From: an uncultured Caulobacterales bacterium | Lineage (GTDB): Bacteria; Pseudomonadota; Alphaproteobacteria; Caulobacterales; Caulobacteraceae | DNA: 44,441 bases | Assembly: GCA_903884425.1 (NCBI GenBank) | Contig: CAISEP010000009.1 | Coordinates: 1 to 44,441 of the forward strand | Direction of reading: 5' to 3' | Shown: positions 23,998-32,826 of the stretch, piece after piece | Layout of the letters: the number at the start of each line of letters is the position of its first letter | Position numbering within the stretch: the stretch's first letter is position 1 | Translations under genes and position numbers: made by a program | The notes under the pieces: model-generated | Database searches by the model: none | What the model was told of the DNA's origin: nothing | Seen by the model: only the letters and a program-made list of their open reading frames with translations

Positions 23998-24600
23998 TCA
24001 GGCCAGGCGTTCCCGGCGCAGGCGCTGGCTGGCCACGAACAGGCCGCAGAGCAGGGTCGCAAGGCCCGTCAGCAGGCACACCCGGTTGACGGCGGTGGTC
24101 AGGGGCTCGGACCAGCGGACGCTGGAGAGGATGAACACGGCGCTGAACAGCACCGCATGGATATGGACCCAGCTCATGCTCGGCAGCACCACATGGTCCC
24201 GGGCGTCCTGCGGCAGGGGTCCGGCCACGGGGGCCTGGCCCTTCAGCCGCCGTCGCGGATCGCCCCACAGCAGGGTGCGGGTCAGCATCAGCCCGACCAG
24301 CCCCAGGCCGATCCACAGGGCCCAGGACGTCGCCTCCGGGCTCAGATGCCCCTGGCGGATCAGCGGCGTGTCCGCCCGCAGCAGCCGCACCACCACCGGG
24401 GCCAGGGTCACGGCCCCGAAGCCCATGGCGGCCACGGCAAAGCGGCTGTGATAGCGGTGCTGCAGGACCGCCGCCGTGTCCGGGGAGATTTCCAGGGCCG
24501 GGCCCAGCCCGTCGAACCGGTACCAGACCACACCACCCCGGCTGGCGAACTGGGCGTCAAATCGATCCCTCGTCCGCACGGTATTCATCCAGTGAAACAT
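23998..24600 (-). CDS. Membrane protein of unknown family
   Basis: 200 residues from the ATG at 24600, chosen for its AGGGG ribosome-binding site; an in-frame TTG at 24639 would give 213. A soluble N-terminus (WYRFDGLGPALEISPDTAAV, residues about 25-44) is followed by four probable membrane segments: about 55-75, 92-111, 145-165 and 172-190. The Arg-rich loop and the final RLRRERLA are cytoplasmic by the positive-inside rule. I do not recognise the family. It is convergent with the outer-membrane protein gene with only 22 bases between them. Confidence 0.65.
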   Translation of the reverse strand: MFHWMNTVRTRDRFDAQFASRGGVVWYRFDGLGPALEISPDTAAVLQHRYHSRFAVAAMGFGAVTLAPVVVRLLRADTPLIRQGHLSPEATSWALWIGLGLVGLMLTRTLLWGDPRRRLKGQAPVAGPLPQDARDHVVLPSMSWVHIHAVLFSAVFILSSVRWSEPLTTAVNRVCLLTGLATLLCGLFVASQRLRRERLA

Positions 24601-24742
24601 GCCACGGCCCCTGTCATGCGCGGGCAAGTCTAGGGACAACGCAAATAATGAAGGGTTAGCCGACGGCCGCCCAAGGCGGATTTTCCGCCAAGACCTCCGC
24701 AGGGTCGGTGTTTGCGGGTCCTCCGTGTTTCAGGACACCCCG

Positions 24743-25696
24743 TCAGGTTGTTCCGGCCGGCGGCGGGATCGGTGCCAGCACCTCCCGGGCGGCGTCCCGC
24801 ACCAGGCCGCGGAACCATACCAGCAGGGGATCGGCGCTGCGCACCGCGGTCCAGACCAGGGTCAGGTCATAGGTCAGCGGGCCGAAGGGGGGCGGACGCA
24901 GCTCCAGCCCGAAGGCGTCCGCATAGCGCGATGCCACCGACCGGGACATGGTGGTGACCAGGTCGCTCTCCCCCACCACCGCCAGGGCGCTGGCGAAGCT
25001 GGGGGAGACGAAGGCCACCCGCCGCTGGACGCCGATGGCCGCGAGCCTTGCATCGATGTCCGACGGCTCGTCCCCGAACAGGGACACCGCGGCGTGGTCG
25101 AAGCGGCCATAGTCCGCAGGCGTCCAGTCCAGGTCCGCCCCCGGATGGCCGCGGCGGAAGACCAGGGCCAGTTCGTCCCGGGCCAGGGTCTCGCTCTCCG
25201 CCCCCGGCGGCAGGGGCGTGCCGTCCACGGCGAAGGTCAGGTCCACCCGGCCGGCCCGCATCCGCTCCACCAGGTCCGGGCCATAGCCCTCCACCCGCAG
25301 GCGCAGCCCCGGTGCCTCCCGCCCCAGACGGGCCATGACCCCGGGCAGGACCGCGACCCCGTGGGCGTCGCTGGCGGCGATGCGGAGGGTCCGCTGGGCC
25401 AGGGCCGGATCGAAGTCCCGCCGGGACAACAGGGCGCGCAGGTCGGCCATGGCCTCCGCCAGGGGACCGGCCAGGGCCTGGGCCACAGGCGTCGGGGCCA
25501 GCCCGCCCCCGTCCCGAACCAACAGCGGGTCGCCCAGCAGGTGCCGCAGCCGGGCGAGGGCCCGGCTCATGGCCGGTTGGCTCAAGCCCGCCTCCTGCGC
25601 CGCCTGGGTGACATTGCGCCGCCGCAGCAGGGCCTCCAGCAGGGGCAGCAGGTTCAGGTCCACGCCTGATAAATTCACTTCACGCATGGATTTCAT
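24743..25696 (-). CDS. LysR-family transcriptional regulator
   Basis: A 317-residue protein from the ATG at 25696 (MKSMREVNLSGVDLN); MREVNL at 25687 is an alternative. The winged helix-turn-helix is at about residues 15-70 (LLPLLEALLRRRNVTQAAQ, LSQPAMSRALARLRHLLGD), followed by the periplasmic-binding-protein-like effector domain. It resembles the NodD/PcpR-like branch. It is divergent from the DUF2306 gene at 25771. The AT-rich gap (CATGCATTTCCGATATGTAC) is the likely operator. Regulation of that neighbour and of itself is an inference from the layout. Confidence 0.92.
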   Translation of the reverse strand: MKSMREVNLSGVDLNLLPLLEALLRRRNVTQAAQEAGLSQPAMSRALARLRHLLGDPLLVRDGGGLAPTPVAQALAGPLAEAMADLRALLSRRDFDPALAQRTLRIAASDAHGVAVLPGVMARLGREAPGLRLRVEGYGPDLVERMRAGRVDLTFAVDGTPLPPGAESETLARDELALVFRRGHPGADLDWTPADYGRFDHAAVSLFGDEPSDIDARLAAIGVQRRVAFVSPSFASALAVVGESDLVTTMSRSVASRYADAFGLELRPPPFGPLTYDLTLVWTAVRSADPLLVWFRGLVRDAAREVLAPIPPPAGTT

Positions 25697-25770
25697 ATAA
25701 AACATGCATTTCCGATATGTACAGGCCTGATCTAGACAGGAAGGGTCCGAAGTCCGGAGCCTCGAGGTCC

Positions 25771-26421
25771 ATGTCATCCCCTACCCTGTCCGGGTCCCGG
25801 CCCGCTTCACGGCCCCCTTCACGCCCGATGGCCTGGCCGATGCAGCTGGTGCTGTGGAGTTCCGCCCTCATCGCCGTGGCCTCCTGGCGCTATCTGGTCC
25901 CGGGGGCACCGGGCGGGGCACCGCCGATCCTGGACAACGGCTTCACCCGGTACGGGGCGCTCACCGTCCATGCGGGGGCGGCCTCCACCGCCCTGCTGGT
26001 CGGGCCGTTCCAGTTCCTGGCCGGGCTGCGGTCCCGGCGGCCGGGGGTGCATCGCTGGACGGGGCGGCTCTATGTGCTGGCCTGTCTGGTGGGCGGCGTG
26101 TCCGGCGCGGTGCTGGCGGGGGGCGCGCAGACGGGCCTGCCCTCCACGATCGGTTTCGGCACCCTGGCGGTCGTGTGGCTGTTCAGCACCTGGCGGGCCT
26201 ACGACCTCGCCCGGCAGGGACGGATTGCGGAGCATCGCCGCTGGATGATCCGCAGCTTTGCCCTGACCTTCGCCGCCGTGACCCTGCGCCTCTACCTGCC
26301 CTTCGCCTTTGTCGCGCCCGTGGGCTACGACAATGCCTACCGGATCATCAGCTTCGCCTGCTGGATCCCGAACCTCGTGGTCGCGGAGATGCTGGTGCGG
26401 CGGCGGTCCCCCTTGACTTGA
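25771..26421 (+). CDS. DUF2306 integral membrane protein
   Basis: A 216-residue protein from the ATG at 25771. Six membrane segments are visible, beginning at about residue 22 (MQLVLWSSALIAVASW). The DUF2306 features are the loop FQFLAGLRSRRPGVHRWTGR (histidine near residue 95) and IAEHRRWMIRSFALTFAAVT, whose His and Arg residues resemble a heme-binding ferric-reductase-like arrangement. The function is not established. The divergent LysR gene 74 bases away probably regulates it, a pairing seen often in proteobacteria. Confidence 0.86.
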   Translation: MSSPTLSGSRPASRPPSRPMAWPMQLVLWSSALIAVASWRYLVPGAPGGAPPILDNGFTRYGALTVHAGAASTALLVGPFQFLAGLRSRRPGVHRWTGRLYVLACLVGGVSGAVLAGGAQTGLPSTIGFGTLAVVWLFSTWRAYDLARQGRIAEHRRWMIRSFALTFAAVTLRLYLPFAFVAPVGYDNAYRIISFACWIPNLVVAEMLVRRRSPLT

Positions 26422-26510
26422 GGCCGGTCCTCGTCGCCCGATAGGCGCGCGGGTCCGGACCCCTAGGCCCCGGGCGCACGAACCGCCGGTCGCCCGCGGA
26501 GACCTTCTGC

Positions 26511-27680
26511 ATGGCCCACCCGCCGTCCACCGCCGCCGCCCCGTCCCGCGGGCAGGTCATCGCCTCCCTGGGCATCGGCTCGGCGGGGCTGCTGATCACG
26601 GCCCTTTCGCCGATTCTGCTGGGCCTTCTGTTCCACGCCGGTCGCCTGACCGCAGGGGAGATCGGCCTGGTGGCCACGGCGGAGCTGCTGGCCATGGGCC
26701 TGGCCTGCGGCGTGGCCGGGGCCGTGCTGCCGGCGGAGGGGATGCGCCGGATCGGCGTGGCGGCCGGGCTGGTGGGGCTGGCCTTCGACCTGGCCTCCGC
26801 CGGGGCCAGCCACGCCGCCCTGATCGCCCTGCGCGGCGGGGCCGGGGCGGCGGAGGGCCTCCTGTTGTGGATCACCGTGGCCTTCATCGCCCGACAGCCC
26901 CTGCCGGAGCGGCTGGCGGCCGTCTTCCTCACGACGTCGGTGATGTCGGCCTGGGCCGTGACGGCGCTGGCCGGGGCGCTGGTGGCCCCGCGCTGGGGAC
27001 CGGCGGGCCTGTTCGTCACCGTGGGCGTCACGGCGGGGCTGGCGGCGCTGGCGAGCCTCGTCGCCCCCGACCGGCTGGAAAGGGCCGCCGATGCCGCCGA
27101 ACTGGCCGCCGGACTGCCCCCGCGGCGGGGCTGGGTGGCCCTTGTCGCCATGTTCGCCTACACCGCCGCGGGCTCGGCGGTGTTCGTCTATCTGGACCCC
27201 ATCGCCCAGGCCGCGCGCCTGGCCCCCGGCGCGGTGAGCCTGGCGGTGCAGGCCAATCTGGCAGGGCAGATCGGCGGCGGGCTGCTGGTCTCCACCGCGC
27301 TCGCCGGACGGGTCCGCTATCCGGTGATCTTCGGTGCCGTGGGCGCCGCGGTGGTGGCGGTGTACCTGGCCTATCTGGCGGGTCCGTCGGCGCTCGGCTT
27401 CATCCTCGGCACCGGGCTGACCGGCTTTGCCGGCATGGTGCTGACCCCGTTCTTCGTGCCCATGGCCATGGCCGCCGACCCGATGGGCCGGGCCGCGGTG
27501 ATGGGCAGCGGGGCCCAGGTGCTGGGCGGAGCGGGGGGCCCCTTCGTGGCGGCCATGGTCGCCGGCCAGCCGAGCCAGGTGCTGATGATCTCCATCGGCT
27601 GGGTGGCCTTGAGCGTCGGGGCGGCAGGCTGGCTGGCGGCGACACACCGACCGGCAGAGAGCCCGGCAGTGCACGTCTGA
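26511..27680 (+). CDS. MFS transporter
   Basis: A 389-residue protein with about 12 hydrophobic segments, typical of a major facilitator family drug or metabolite exporter. It begins MAHPPSTAAAPSRGQV. The region EGLLLWITVAFIARQPLPER follows segment 4, and APDRLERAADAAELAAGLPP forms the central loop between the two six-helix halves. The substrate is not predictable. A ribosome-binding site is weak (CGCGGAGACC). The PilZ gene follows 50 bases later and could share the transcript. Confidence 0.88.
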   Translation: MAHPPSTAAAPSRGQVIASLGIGSAGLLITALSPILLGLLFHAGRLTAGEIGLVATAELLAMGLACGVAGAVLPAEGMRRIGVAAGLVGLAFDLASAGASHAALIALRGGAGAAEGLLLWITVAFIARQPLPERLAAVFLTTSVMSAWAVTALAGALVAPRWGPAGLFVTVGVTAGLAALASLVAPDRLERAADAAELAAGLPPRRGWVALVAMFAYTAAGSAVFVYLDPIAQAARLAPGAVSLAVQANLAGQIGGGLLVSTALAGRVRYPVIFGAVGAAVVAVYLAYLAGPSALGFILGTGLTGFAGMVLTPFFVPMAMAADPMGRAAVMGSGAQVLGGAGGPFVAAMVAGQPSQVLMISIGWVALSVGAAGWLAATHRPAESPAVHV

Positions 27681-27730
27681 TTAACCAAGGGTGGCTAGGA
27701 TGGCCCGGTCTGACTGGAAGACCGGCACCC

Positions 27731-28108
27731 ATGGACGACCTCGACCGTTTCGGGCTGATCGTGCCGCCTGCGGGACCGGCGGGCCGCGAGCGCCGCGGCG
27801 CGCCGCGCCAACGCACCCTGCTGGGCGGCAAGATCGTCCATTCCAACGGCATGCTCAGCATGAACTGCGTCCTGCGCAACCTGTCCGAGACCGGGGCGCG
27901 GATCAGCCTGCCCCCCAATACCGCCACGCCGGACACCTTCGACCTGATCGACCTGAAGCATGGGGAGGCCTTTGCCTGCCGGGTGGTCTGGCACGAGTAC
28001 CCGATGATCGGGGTGGTGTTCGAAGCCCGGGACTCCCTGGAAACGGCGGAGACGGTCCGCCTGAAGTCCCTCAAGCGCCTGTGGCTGGACGCGATCACCC
28101 GGGGGTGA
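27731..28108 (+). CDS. PilZ-domain protein
   Basis: A 125-residue single-domain protein. The c-di-GMP motif RxxxR is met by RGAPR (about residues 22-26) and the second motif N-x-S-x-x-G by NLSETG (about 53-58). The rest of the beta barrel follows (ARISLPP, FDLIDLKHGEAFACRVVWHE, IGVVFEAR). It would be a cytoplasmic c-di-GMP effector, perhaps acting on motility or polysaccharide output. The target is unknown. The TTAACC at 27681 is only a half CtrA-like site. Confidence 0.85.
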   Translation: MDDLDRFGLIVPPAGPAGRERRGAPRQRTLLGGKIVHSNGMLSMNCVLRNLSETGARISLPPNTATPDTFDLIDLKHGEAFACRVVWHEYPMIGVVFEARDSLETAETVRLKSLKRLWLDAITRG

Positions 28109-28118
28109 GGGGGGGGGT

Positions 28119-28227
28119 GCGTCCTTCGAGACGCCCCTGCGGGGCTCCTCAGGATGACGACGGAAGTGGAATAACAACAACTTTCGTCATGGTGAGGAGG
28201 CCCGGTACGGGCCGTCTCGAACCACGC
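28119..28227. repeat. Bipartite hairpin repeat A, copy 7 (short spacer)
   Basis: The left arm (CCTT/AGGA flavour) has tip GCCCC-TGC-GGGGC. The right arm (GGTT/ACCA flavour) has tip GGCCC-GGTAC-GGGCC. The spacer is shorter than in most other copies (about 25 bases). It lies between the codirectional PilZ and polA genes, 10 bases after the PilZ stop. Confidence 0.88.
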
Positions 28228-28280
28228 ACAGCCACGCAAATCCGGATGACGCCGCCCGGGCGCGTGCCTATGCTGGCGCC

Positions 28281-31145
28281 ATGAGCACCGACTCCTCCCA
28301 AACCCCTCCCATGCGCCTCTATCTGGTGGACGGATCGGGCTACATCTTCCGCGCCTTCCACGCCCTGCCGCCCCTGACGCGCAAGTCCGACGGCCTGCCG
28401 GTGGGGGCCGTGGCGGGGTTCTGCAACATGCTGTGGAAGTTGATCTGCGACATGCAGGCGGCCCATGCGGACGACGCGCCGACCCATCTGGCGGTGATCT
28501 TCGACGCCCCCGGCGGCTCGTTCCGCTCCGGCATCTATGACCAGTACAAGGCCCACCGGCCGCCGCCGCCCCCGGACCTGATCCCCCAGTTCCCCCTGGT
28601 CCGCGACGCCACCCGCGCCTTCGGCGTGCCCGCCGTGGACCTCGAAGGCTATGAGGCCGACGACCTGATCGCCACCTATGCCCGCCAGGCGGCGGAGGCG
28701 GGGGGCGAGGTGATCATCGTCTCCTCCGACAAGGACCTGATGCAGCTGGTGGGCGACCGGATCAGCCTGATGGACCCGGTGAAGCAGGCCCGCATCGGCC
28801 GGGAGCAGGTGATCGAGAAGTTCGGCCTCGGCCCGGAAAAGGTGGTGGAGATCCAGGCGCTGGCCGGTGACAGCGTGGACAATGTCCCCGGCGCTCCCGG
28901 AATCGGCATCAAGACCGCCGCCCAGCTGCTGGCCGAATATGGCGACCTGGAGACCCTGCTGGCCCGGGCAGGCGAGATCAAGCAGCCCAAGCGTCGGGAG
29001 ACGCTGCTGGAATTCGCCGACCAGATCCGCATGTCCCGGGAACTGGTGAAGCTGGACCAGCACGCCCCTGCGCCCGTGTCCCTCGACACCTTTGCCGTGA
29101 AGCCGCCGGAGCCCGCGACGCTGCAGGCGTTTCTGGCGGAGATGGAGTTCCGCACCCTGGCCTCCCGCGTGGCCAATGGCCATGGGGGCTCCGGCCAGTC
29201 CCCCCGGGGCGCGTCGGTGCCTGCGCCCATGAGCGCGCCGGTGATGCGCCCGTCCCGCAGCGGCGCGCCCGCCCCGTCGCCCGGCGTGCACGCCCCCATC
29301 GACCGCAGCGCCTATGTCTGCATCCAGGACTTCGAGACCCTGGACCGCTGGATCGCCCGGGCCTTCGACCTGGGGGTGGTGGCCTTCGATACCGAGACCG
29401 ACAGCCTGTCGTCGGCCCAGTCCCGGCTGGTGGGGATCAGCCTCGCCCTGTCGCCGGGGGAGGCCTGCTACATCCCGCTGGGCCACCGGCCCAAGGCGGG
29501 GCTGGACCTGATGGGGGGTGAGCCGATCCGGCAACTGCCGCTGGCAGAGGCCATGGCCCGGCTGAAGCCCATGCTGGAAAGCCCGGCGGTGCTGAAGATC
29601 GGCCAGAACGCCAAGTACGACATTGCCGTGCTGAGCCGCCACGGGGCGCAGGTGGTGCCCATCGACGACACCATGCTGATCTCCTACGTGCTGGAGGGGG
29701 GGCTGCACGGCCACGGCATGGACGAGCTGTCGCAGCTGCACCTCGGCCACGCGCCCATCCCCTTCAAGGAGGTCACCGGCACCGGCAAGGCGCAGATCAG
29801 CTTCGCCGAGGTCGCCCTGCCCGAAGCCACCGCCTATGCGGCGGAGGATGCGGACGTGACCCTGCGCCTGCACCAGCTGCTCAAGCCCCGGCTGGTGGAG
29901 GCGCAGCTGGTCACCGTCTACGAGACCCTGGAGCGGCCCATGCCCCCGGTGCTGGCGGCCATGGAATGCGCAGGCGTCAAGGTCGATCCGGACCATCTGC
30001 GCCGCCTGTCCCAGGACTTTGCCATGCGCATGGCGGAGCTGGAGATCCAGGCCCACAAGGAGGCCGGGCGGCCCTTCAACCTGGCCAGTCCCAAGCAGCT
30101 GGGGGATATCCTCTTCGGCGAACTGAACCTGCCCGGGGCCAAGAAGACCGCCACCGGGGCCTTCGCCACGGACGTGAGCGTGCTGGAGGAGCTGGCCGCG
30201 CAAGGCCACGCCCTGCCGCGGACCCTGCTGGACTGGCGCCAGCTGGCCAAGCTGAAGGGCACCTATACCGACGCCCTGATGGCCGCCATCGCCCCGGACA
30301 CGGGGCGGGTTCACACCTCCTTCTCGCTCGCCGCCACCTCCACCGGGCGGCTGTCCTCGTCCGATCCCAACCTGCAGAACATCCCGATCCGCACGGAGGA
30401 GGGGCGCAAGATCCGCAAGGCCTTCATCGCCGAGGCGGGACACGTGCTGATCAGCGCCGACTACAGCCAGATCGAGCTGCGGCTGCTCGCCCATATCGGC
30501 GACATTCCGCAATTGAAGAAGGCCTTCCACGACGGGCTGGACATTCACGCCATGACCGCGTCGGAAATGTTCGGCGTGCCGGTGGCGGGGATGCCGTCGG
30601 ACGTGCGCCGTCGGGCCAAGGCCATCAATTTCGGCATCATCTACGGCATCTCGGCCTTCGGGCTCGCCAATCAGCTGGGCATCCCGCAGGGGGAGGCAGC
30701 GGACTATATCCGCACCTATTTCGAGCGCTTCCCCGGCATCCGCGACTACATGGACAAGACCCGGGCGGAGGTGAAGGCGCAGGGCTTCGTCACCACCCTG
30801 TTCGGCCGCAAGGTGCACATCCCCGACATCGAGTCCAAGGCCGCGGGCATGCGCCAGTTCGCCGAGCGCGCGGCGATCAATGCGCCGATCCAGGGCTCGG
30901 CTGCGGACATCATCCGCCGGGCCATGGCGCGGATGCCTGCGGCGCTGGAGGCGTCGGGTCTGAAGGCGCGGATGCTGCTGCAGGTGCACGACGAACTGGT
31001 GTTCGAGGCGAAGGCCGAGGACGCCGAGGCGGTGTGCCGGCTGGTGGCGACGGTGATGGAAAAGGCGGCGGAACCGGCGTTTTCCCTGTCGGTGCCGTTG
31101 GTGGTGGAAGCCCGGGCCGCGGCCAACTGGGACGAGGCGCACTAG
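28281..31145 (+). CDS. polA: DNA polymerase I
   Basis: A 954-residue, three-domain enzyme. The 5' nuclease (residues 1-300) has LVDGSGYIFRAFHALPPL, EGYEADDLIATYA, SSDKDLMQLV and GDSVDNVPGAPGIGIKTAAQ. The 3'-5' exonuclease has AFDTETDS at about 368-375 and YAAEDADVTLRL, so it appears active. The polymerase has motif A DYSQIELRLLAH near 728, motif B RRRAKAINFGIIYG and motif C VHDELVFE near 902. It fills gaps in Okazaki fragment processing and repair. The motif-B residue after KAIN is Phe, as in most bacterial enzymes. It stands alone between repeat clusters. Confidence 0.98.
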   Translation: MSTDSSQTPPMRLYLVDGSGYIFRAFHALPPLTRKSDGLPVGAVAGFCNMLWKLICDMQAAHADDAPTHLAVIFDAPGGSFRSGIYDQYKAHRPPPPPDLIPQFPLVRDATRAFGVPAVDLEGYEADDLIATYARQAAEAGGEVIIVSSDKDLMQLVGDRISLMDPVKQARIGREQVIEKFGLGPEKVVEIQALAGDSVDNVPGAPGIGIKTAAQLLAEYGDLETLLARAGEIKQPKRRETLLEFADQIRMSRELVKLDQHAPAPVSLDTFAVKPPEPATLQAFLAEMEFRTLASRVANGHGGSGQSPRGASVPAPMSAPVMRPSRSGAPAPSPGVHAPIDRSAYVCIQDFETLDRWIARAFDLGVVAFDTETDSLSSAQSRLVGISLALSPGEACYIPLGHRPKAGLDLMGGEPIRQLPLAEAMARLKPMLESPAVLKIGQNAKYDIAVLSRHGAQVVPIDDTMLISYVLEGGLHGHGMDELSQLHLGHAPIPFKEVTGTGKAQISFAEVALPEATAYAAEDADVTLRLHQLLKPRLVEAQLVTVYETLERPMPPVLAAMECAGVKVDPDHLRRLSQDFAMRMAELEIQAHKEAGRPFNLASPKQLGDILFGELNLPGAKKTATGAFATDVSVLEELAAQGHALPRTLLDWRQLAKLKGTYTDALMAAIAPDTGRVHTSFSLAATSTGRLSSSDPNLQNIPIRTEEGRKIRKAFIAEAGHVLISADYSQIELRLLAHIGDIPQLKKAFHDGLDIHAMTASEMFGVPVAGMPSDVRRRAKAINFGIIYGISAFGLANQLGIPQGEAADYIRTYFERFPGIRDYMDKTRAEVKAQGFVTTLFGRKVHIPDIESKAAGMRQFAERAAINAPIQGSAADIIRRAMARMPAALEASGLKARMLLQVHDELVFEAKAEDAEAVCRLVATVMEKAAEPAFSLSVPLVVEARAAANWDEAH

Positions 31146-31152
31146 GGGGTGT

Positions 31153-31422
31153 GCGTCCTTCGAGACGGGCCTGACGGCCCTCCTCAGGATGACGCGCGTG
31201 GGTTCCACACGCGGATCAGGGCGTGGACTCGAAACCCCAACCTGCGTCATGGTGAGGAGCCCTGAAAGGGCGTCTCGAACCACGCACTGGGTCCTTCAAG
31301 ACGGGCCTGACGGCCCTCCTCAGGATGACGCGCGTGGGTTCCACTCGCGGATCAGGGCGTGGGCTCGAAAACCCCAACCTTCGTCATGGTGAGGAGCGCG
31401 GCACGCGCGTCTCGAACCACGC
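31153..31422. repeat. Bipartite hairpin repeat A, copies 8 and 9 in tandem
   Basis: Two copies (31153-31285 and 31288-31422) lie head to tail and are similar along their length, including the spacer (GGGTTCCAC...GGATCAGGGCGTGG). Both have a CCTT/AGGA left arm with tip GGGCC-TGAC-GGCCC and a GGTT/ACCA right arm. They fill the convergent gap between polA and the PilZ gene. Confidence 0.9.
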
Positions 31423-31431
31423 ACGCCCCCC

Positions 31432-31803
31432 TCACCCCGGCCCCTCGTCCGCGGCGAGCCAGAGGTTGCGGAGCCATTCCCGCTCGCCGCTGGCGGGACG
31501 GGCCAGGCTGACGCCGGTCTGGAAGGCGAAGCCTGCACGGCCGCCCTGCTGCCAGACCCGGCGGGTGATCACAGCCACCCCGTGGCGGGGGATGATCAGC
31601 ACGGGATGGTCCGTCACCCGCAGGTGCGGGTCCAGGTACAGCTGGGCCCCGAGCGTCGACAGCTCGCGGATGGTCACCCGCCAGCTGCGCCGGGTGGCGG
31701 GGTCGGCCAGGATCCCGGCATAGAGCACCCGCTGGCGGGGGACGCGGCGCGGGGGAAGCGAAGCGGCGGTCGTGTCGACCGGGGCAAGGGCGGTGGCGGC
31801 CAT
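31432..31803 (-). CDS. PilZ-like domain protein
   Basis: A 123-residue protein from the ATG at 31803. The PilZ motif pair is present in a slightly weakened form: RRVPRQRVLYAGIL (about residues 19-32, matching RxxxR) and RELSTLGAQLYL (about 46-57, with Glu where Asp or Asn is usual). Barrel-like strands follow (VLIIPRHGVAVITRRVW, GFAFQ). It may bind c-di-GMP weakly or not at all. It is read toward polA and starts 63 bases downstream of the rubredoxin stop, on the same strand. Confidence 0.72.
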   Translation of the reverse strand: MAATALAPVDTTAASLPPRRVPRQRVLYAGILADPATRRSWRVTIRELSTLGAQLYLDPHLRVTDHPVLIIPRHGVAVITRRVWQQGGRAGFAFQTGVSLARPASGEREWLRNLWLAADEGPG

Positions 31804-31865
31804 GACAATGTCTCTCCAGGCGAAACCCTGTCCCAGAGACGATGCCGCGGACCCCGTCCCTCAGC

Positions 31866-32045
31866 TCAGAACTCGACCATGTCGAAGTCGCTCTTGGGCG
31901 TGCCGCAGAGCGGGCAGATCCAGTCGGCGGGAATGTCCGCCCAGCGGGTGCCGGGGGCCAGGCCCTCCGTCGGGTCGCCGGCCTCCTCGTCATAGATGTA
32001 GCCGCAGGTGCGGCACTGCCACGCCTTGTAGGGGACCTCGGTCAT
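31866..32045 (-). CDS. Rubredoxin
   Basis: A 59-residue protein from the ATG at 32045. The two iron-binding loops are [15 protein letters not shown] (residues about 11-25) and [11 protein letters not shown] (about 44-54), with the conserved DWICPLCG. Rubredoxins carry single electrons through an Fe(SCys)4 site. The gene overlaps the TetR gene by 4 bases (ATGA) and is divergent from the P450, so it is a candidate electron donor for that enzyme or for a hydroxylase elsewhere. P450s usually use ferredoxins, so this pairing is unusual. No rubredoxin or ferredoxin reductase is in the window. Confidence 0.95.
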   Translation of the reverse strand: MTEVPYKAWQCRTCGYIYDEEAGDPTEGLAPGTRWADIPADWICPLCGTPKSDFDMVEF

Positions 32046-32704
32046 GGAAGCGGCTCCGGATCTCGCTGCGCGGACAGGCTGTCCCGCAGCAGGGCAAGGC
32101 TGGTGCGGCGGATGCGGCCCAGCGGCGTCGTCGGGTCCGCCAGCCACTGGACCGACACCCCCAGCAAAAGGGAGCCGATCATCAGCGCCACCCCGTCCGG
32201 GTCCAGACCGGCGCGGACCTGCCCCGCCGCCTGACCGGCCCGCACCCGGTCCGCCAGCCAGATGCGCACCCGGTCATGGCTGGCGGCAAAGGCGGCCTTC
32301 ATGGAGGAGGCATCGGCCACGGCCCCCGCCATCAGCATGAAATAGGCCCGGCCGCTGTCGTCCTGGTCGAGCAGCCGGAAGTGGCTGTCGGCGTAGTAGA
32401 GCACCGCCTCCAGGGGCGGCATCTCCGCCACATGGGCGGCGTCCATCAGCTCGTCCCGCCGGGCGTGGAGATAGGCGATCACCGCGTCGATCAGCCCTTG
32501 CTTGGAGCCGAAGCGCTGGGTGGCCAGGCCCCGGCTGTAGCCCGCCGCCTGGCCGATGGCGTCGAAGGTCGCGGCACCGACGCCGCGCTCCGCCACCACC
32601 GACAGGGTCGCCTCCACCAGCAGCCGCTCCGACACGTCGCGACGCTCCGCCTGGGTGCGGCGGGGGCGGGGAACCACGGAAAGATCGGCGTTGGAGGCGC
32701 TCAT
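32042..32704 (-). CDS. TetR-family transcriptional regulator
   Basis: A 220-residue protein. The N-terminal helix-turn-helix ([40 protein letters not shown]) at about residues 28-72 is a typical TetR DNA-binding domain, followed by a ligand-binding helical domain. It is coupled to the rubredoxin gene and divergent from the P450. The inverted repeat GAGGCTA...TAGCCTC between them is a possible operator. A ligand from the P450 pathway, such as a steroid, terpenoid or acyl-CoA, is likely to induce it by analogy with KstR-like regulators, but this is inference. Confidence 0.9.
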   Translation of the reverse strand: MSASNADLSVVPRPRRTQAERRDVSERLLVEATLSVVAERGVGAATFDAIGQAAGYSRGLATQRFGSKQGLIDAVIAYLHARRDELMDAAHVAEMPPLEAVLYYADSHFRLLDQDDSGRAYFMLMAGAVADASSMKAAFAASHDRVRIWLADRVRAGQAAGQVRAGLDPDGVALMIGSLLLGVSVQWLADPTTPLGRIRRTSLALLRDSLSAQRDPEPLP

Positions 32705-32709
32705 GGGGA

Positions 32710-32754
32710 GAGGCTACTTATTTGTTGGACGTATAGCAATAGTCTGTTAGCCTC
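32710..32754. promoter_or_regulatory. Inverted repeat in the TetR/P450 divergent promoter
   Basis: GAGGCTA at 32710-32716 and TAGCCTC at 32748-32754 are exact inverses 31 bases apart. The AT-rich stretch between them (TTATTTGTTGGACGTATAGC) should contain the promoter elements of the P450 and TetR genes. The wide spacing is unlike a compact TetR operator, so two half-sites are only a suggestion. Confidence 0.45.
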
Positions 32755-32826
32755 CGGTCCAAGGCGTCCCAGAACGCCCGGCCCGCCCGACCATCCGGCG
32801 GGACCGCATCGCTTGGAGACGGACCC

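Noticed and set aside
28149-31283. A 1044-codon open frame antisense to polA
   Set aside because: It is Gly/His/Gln/Arg-rich low-complexity sequence on the opposite strand of a clear polA; it is a shadow of high-GC coding.
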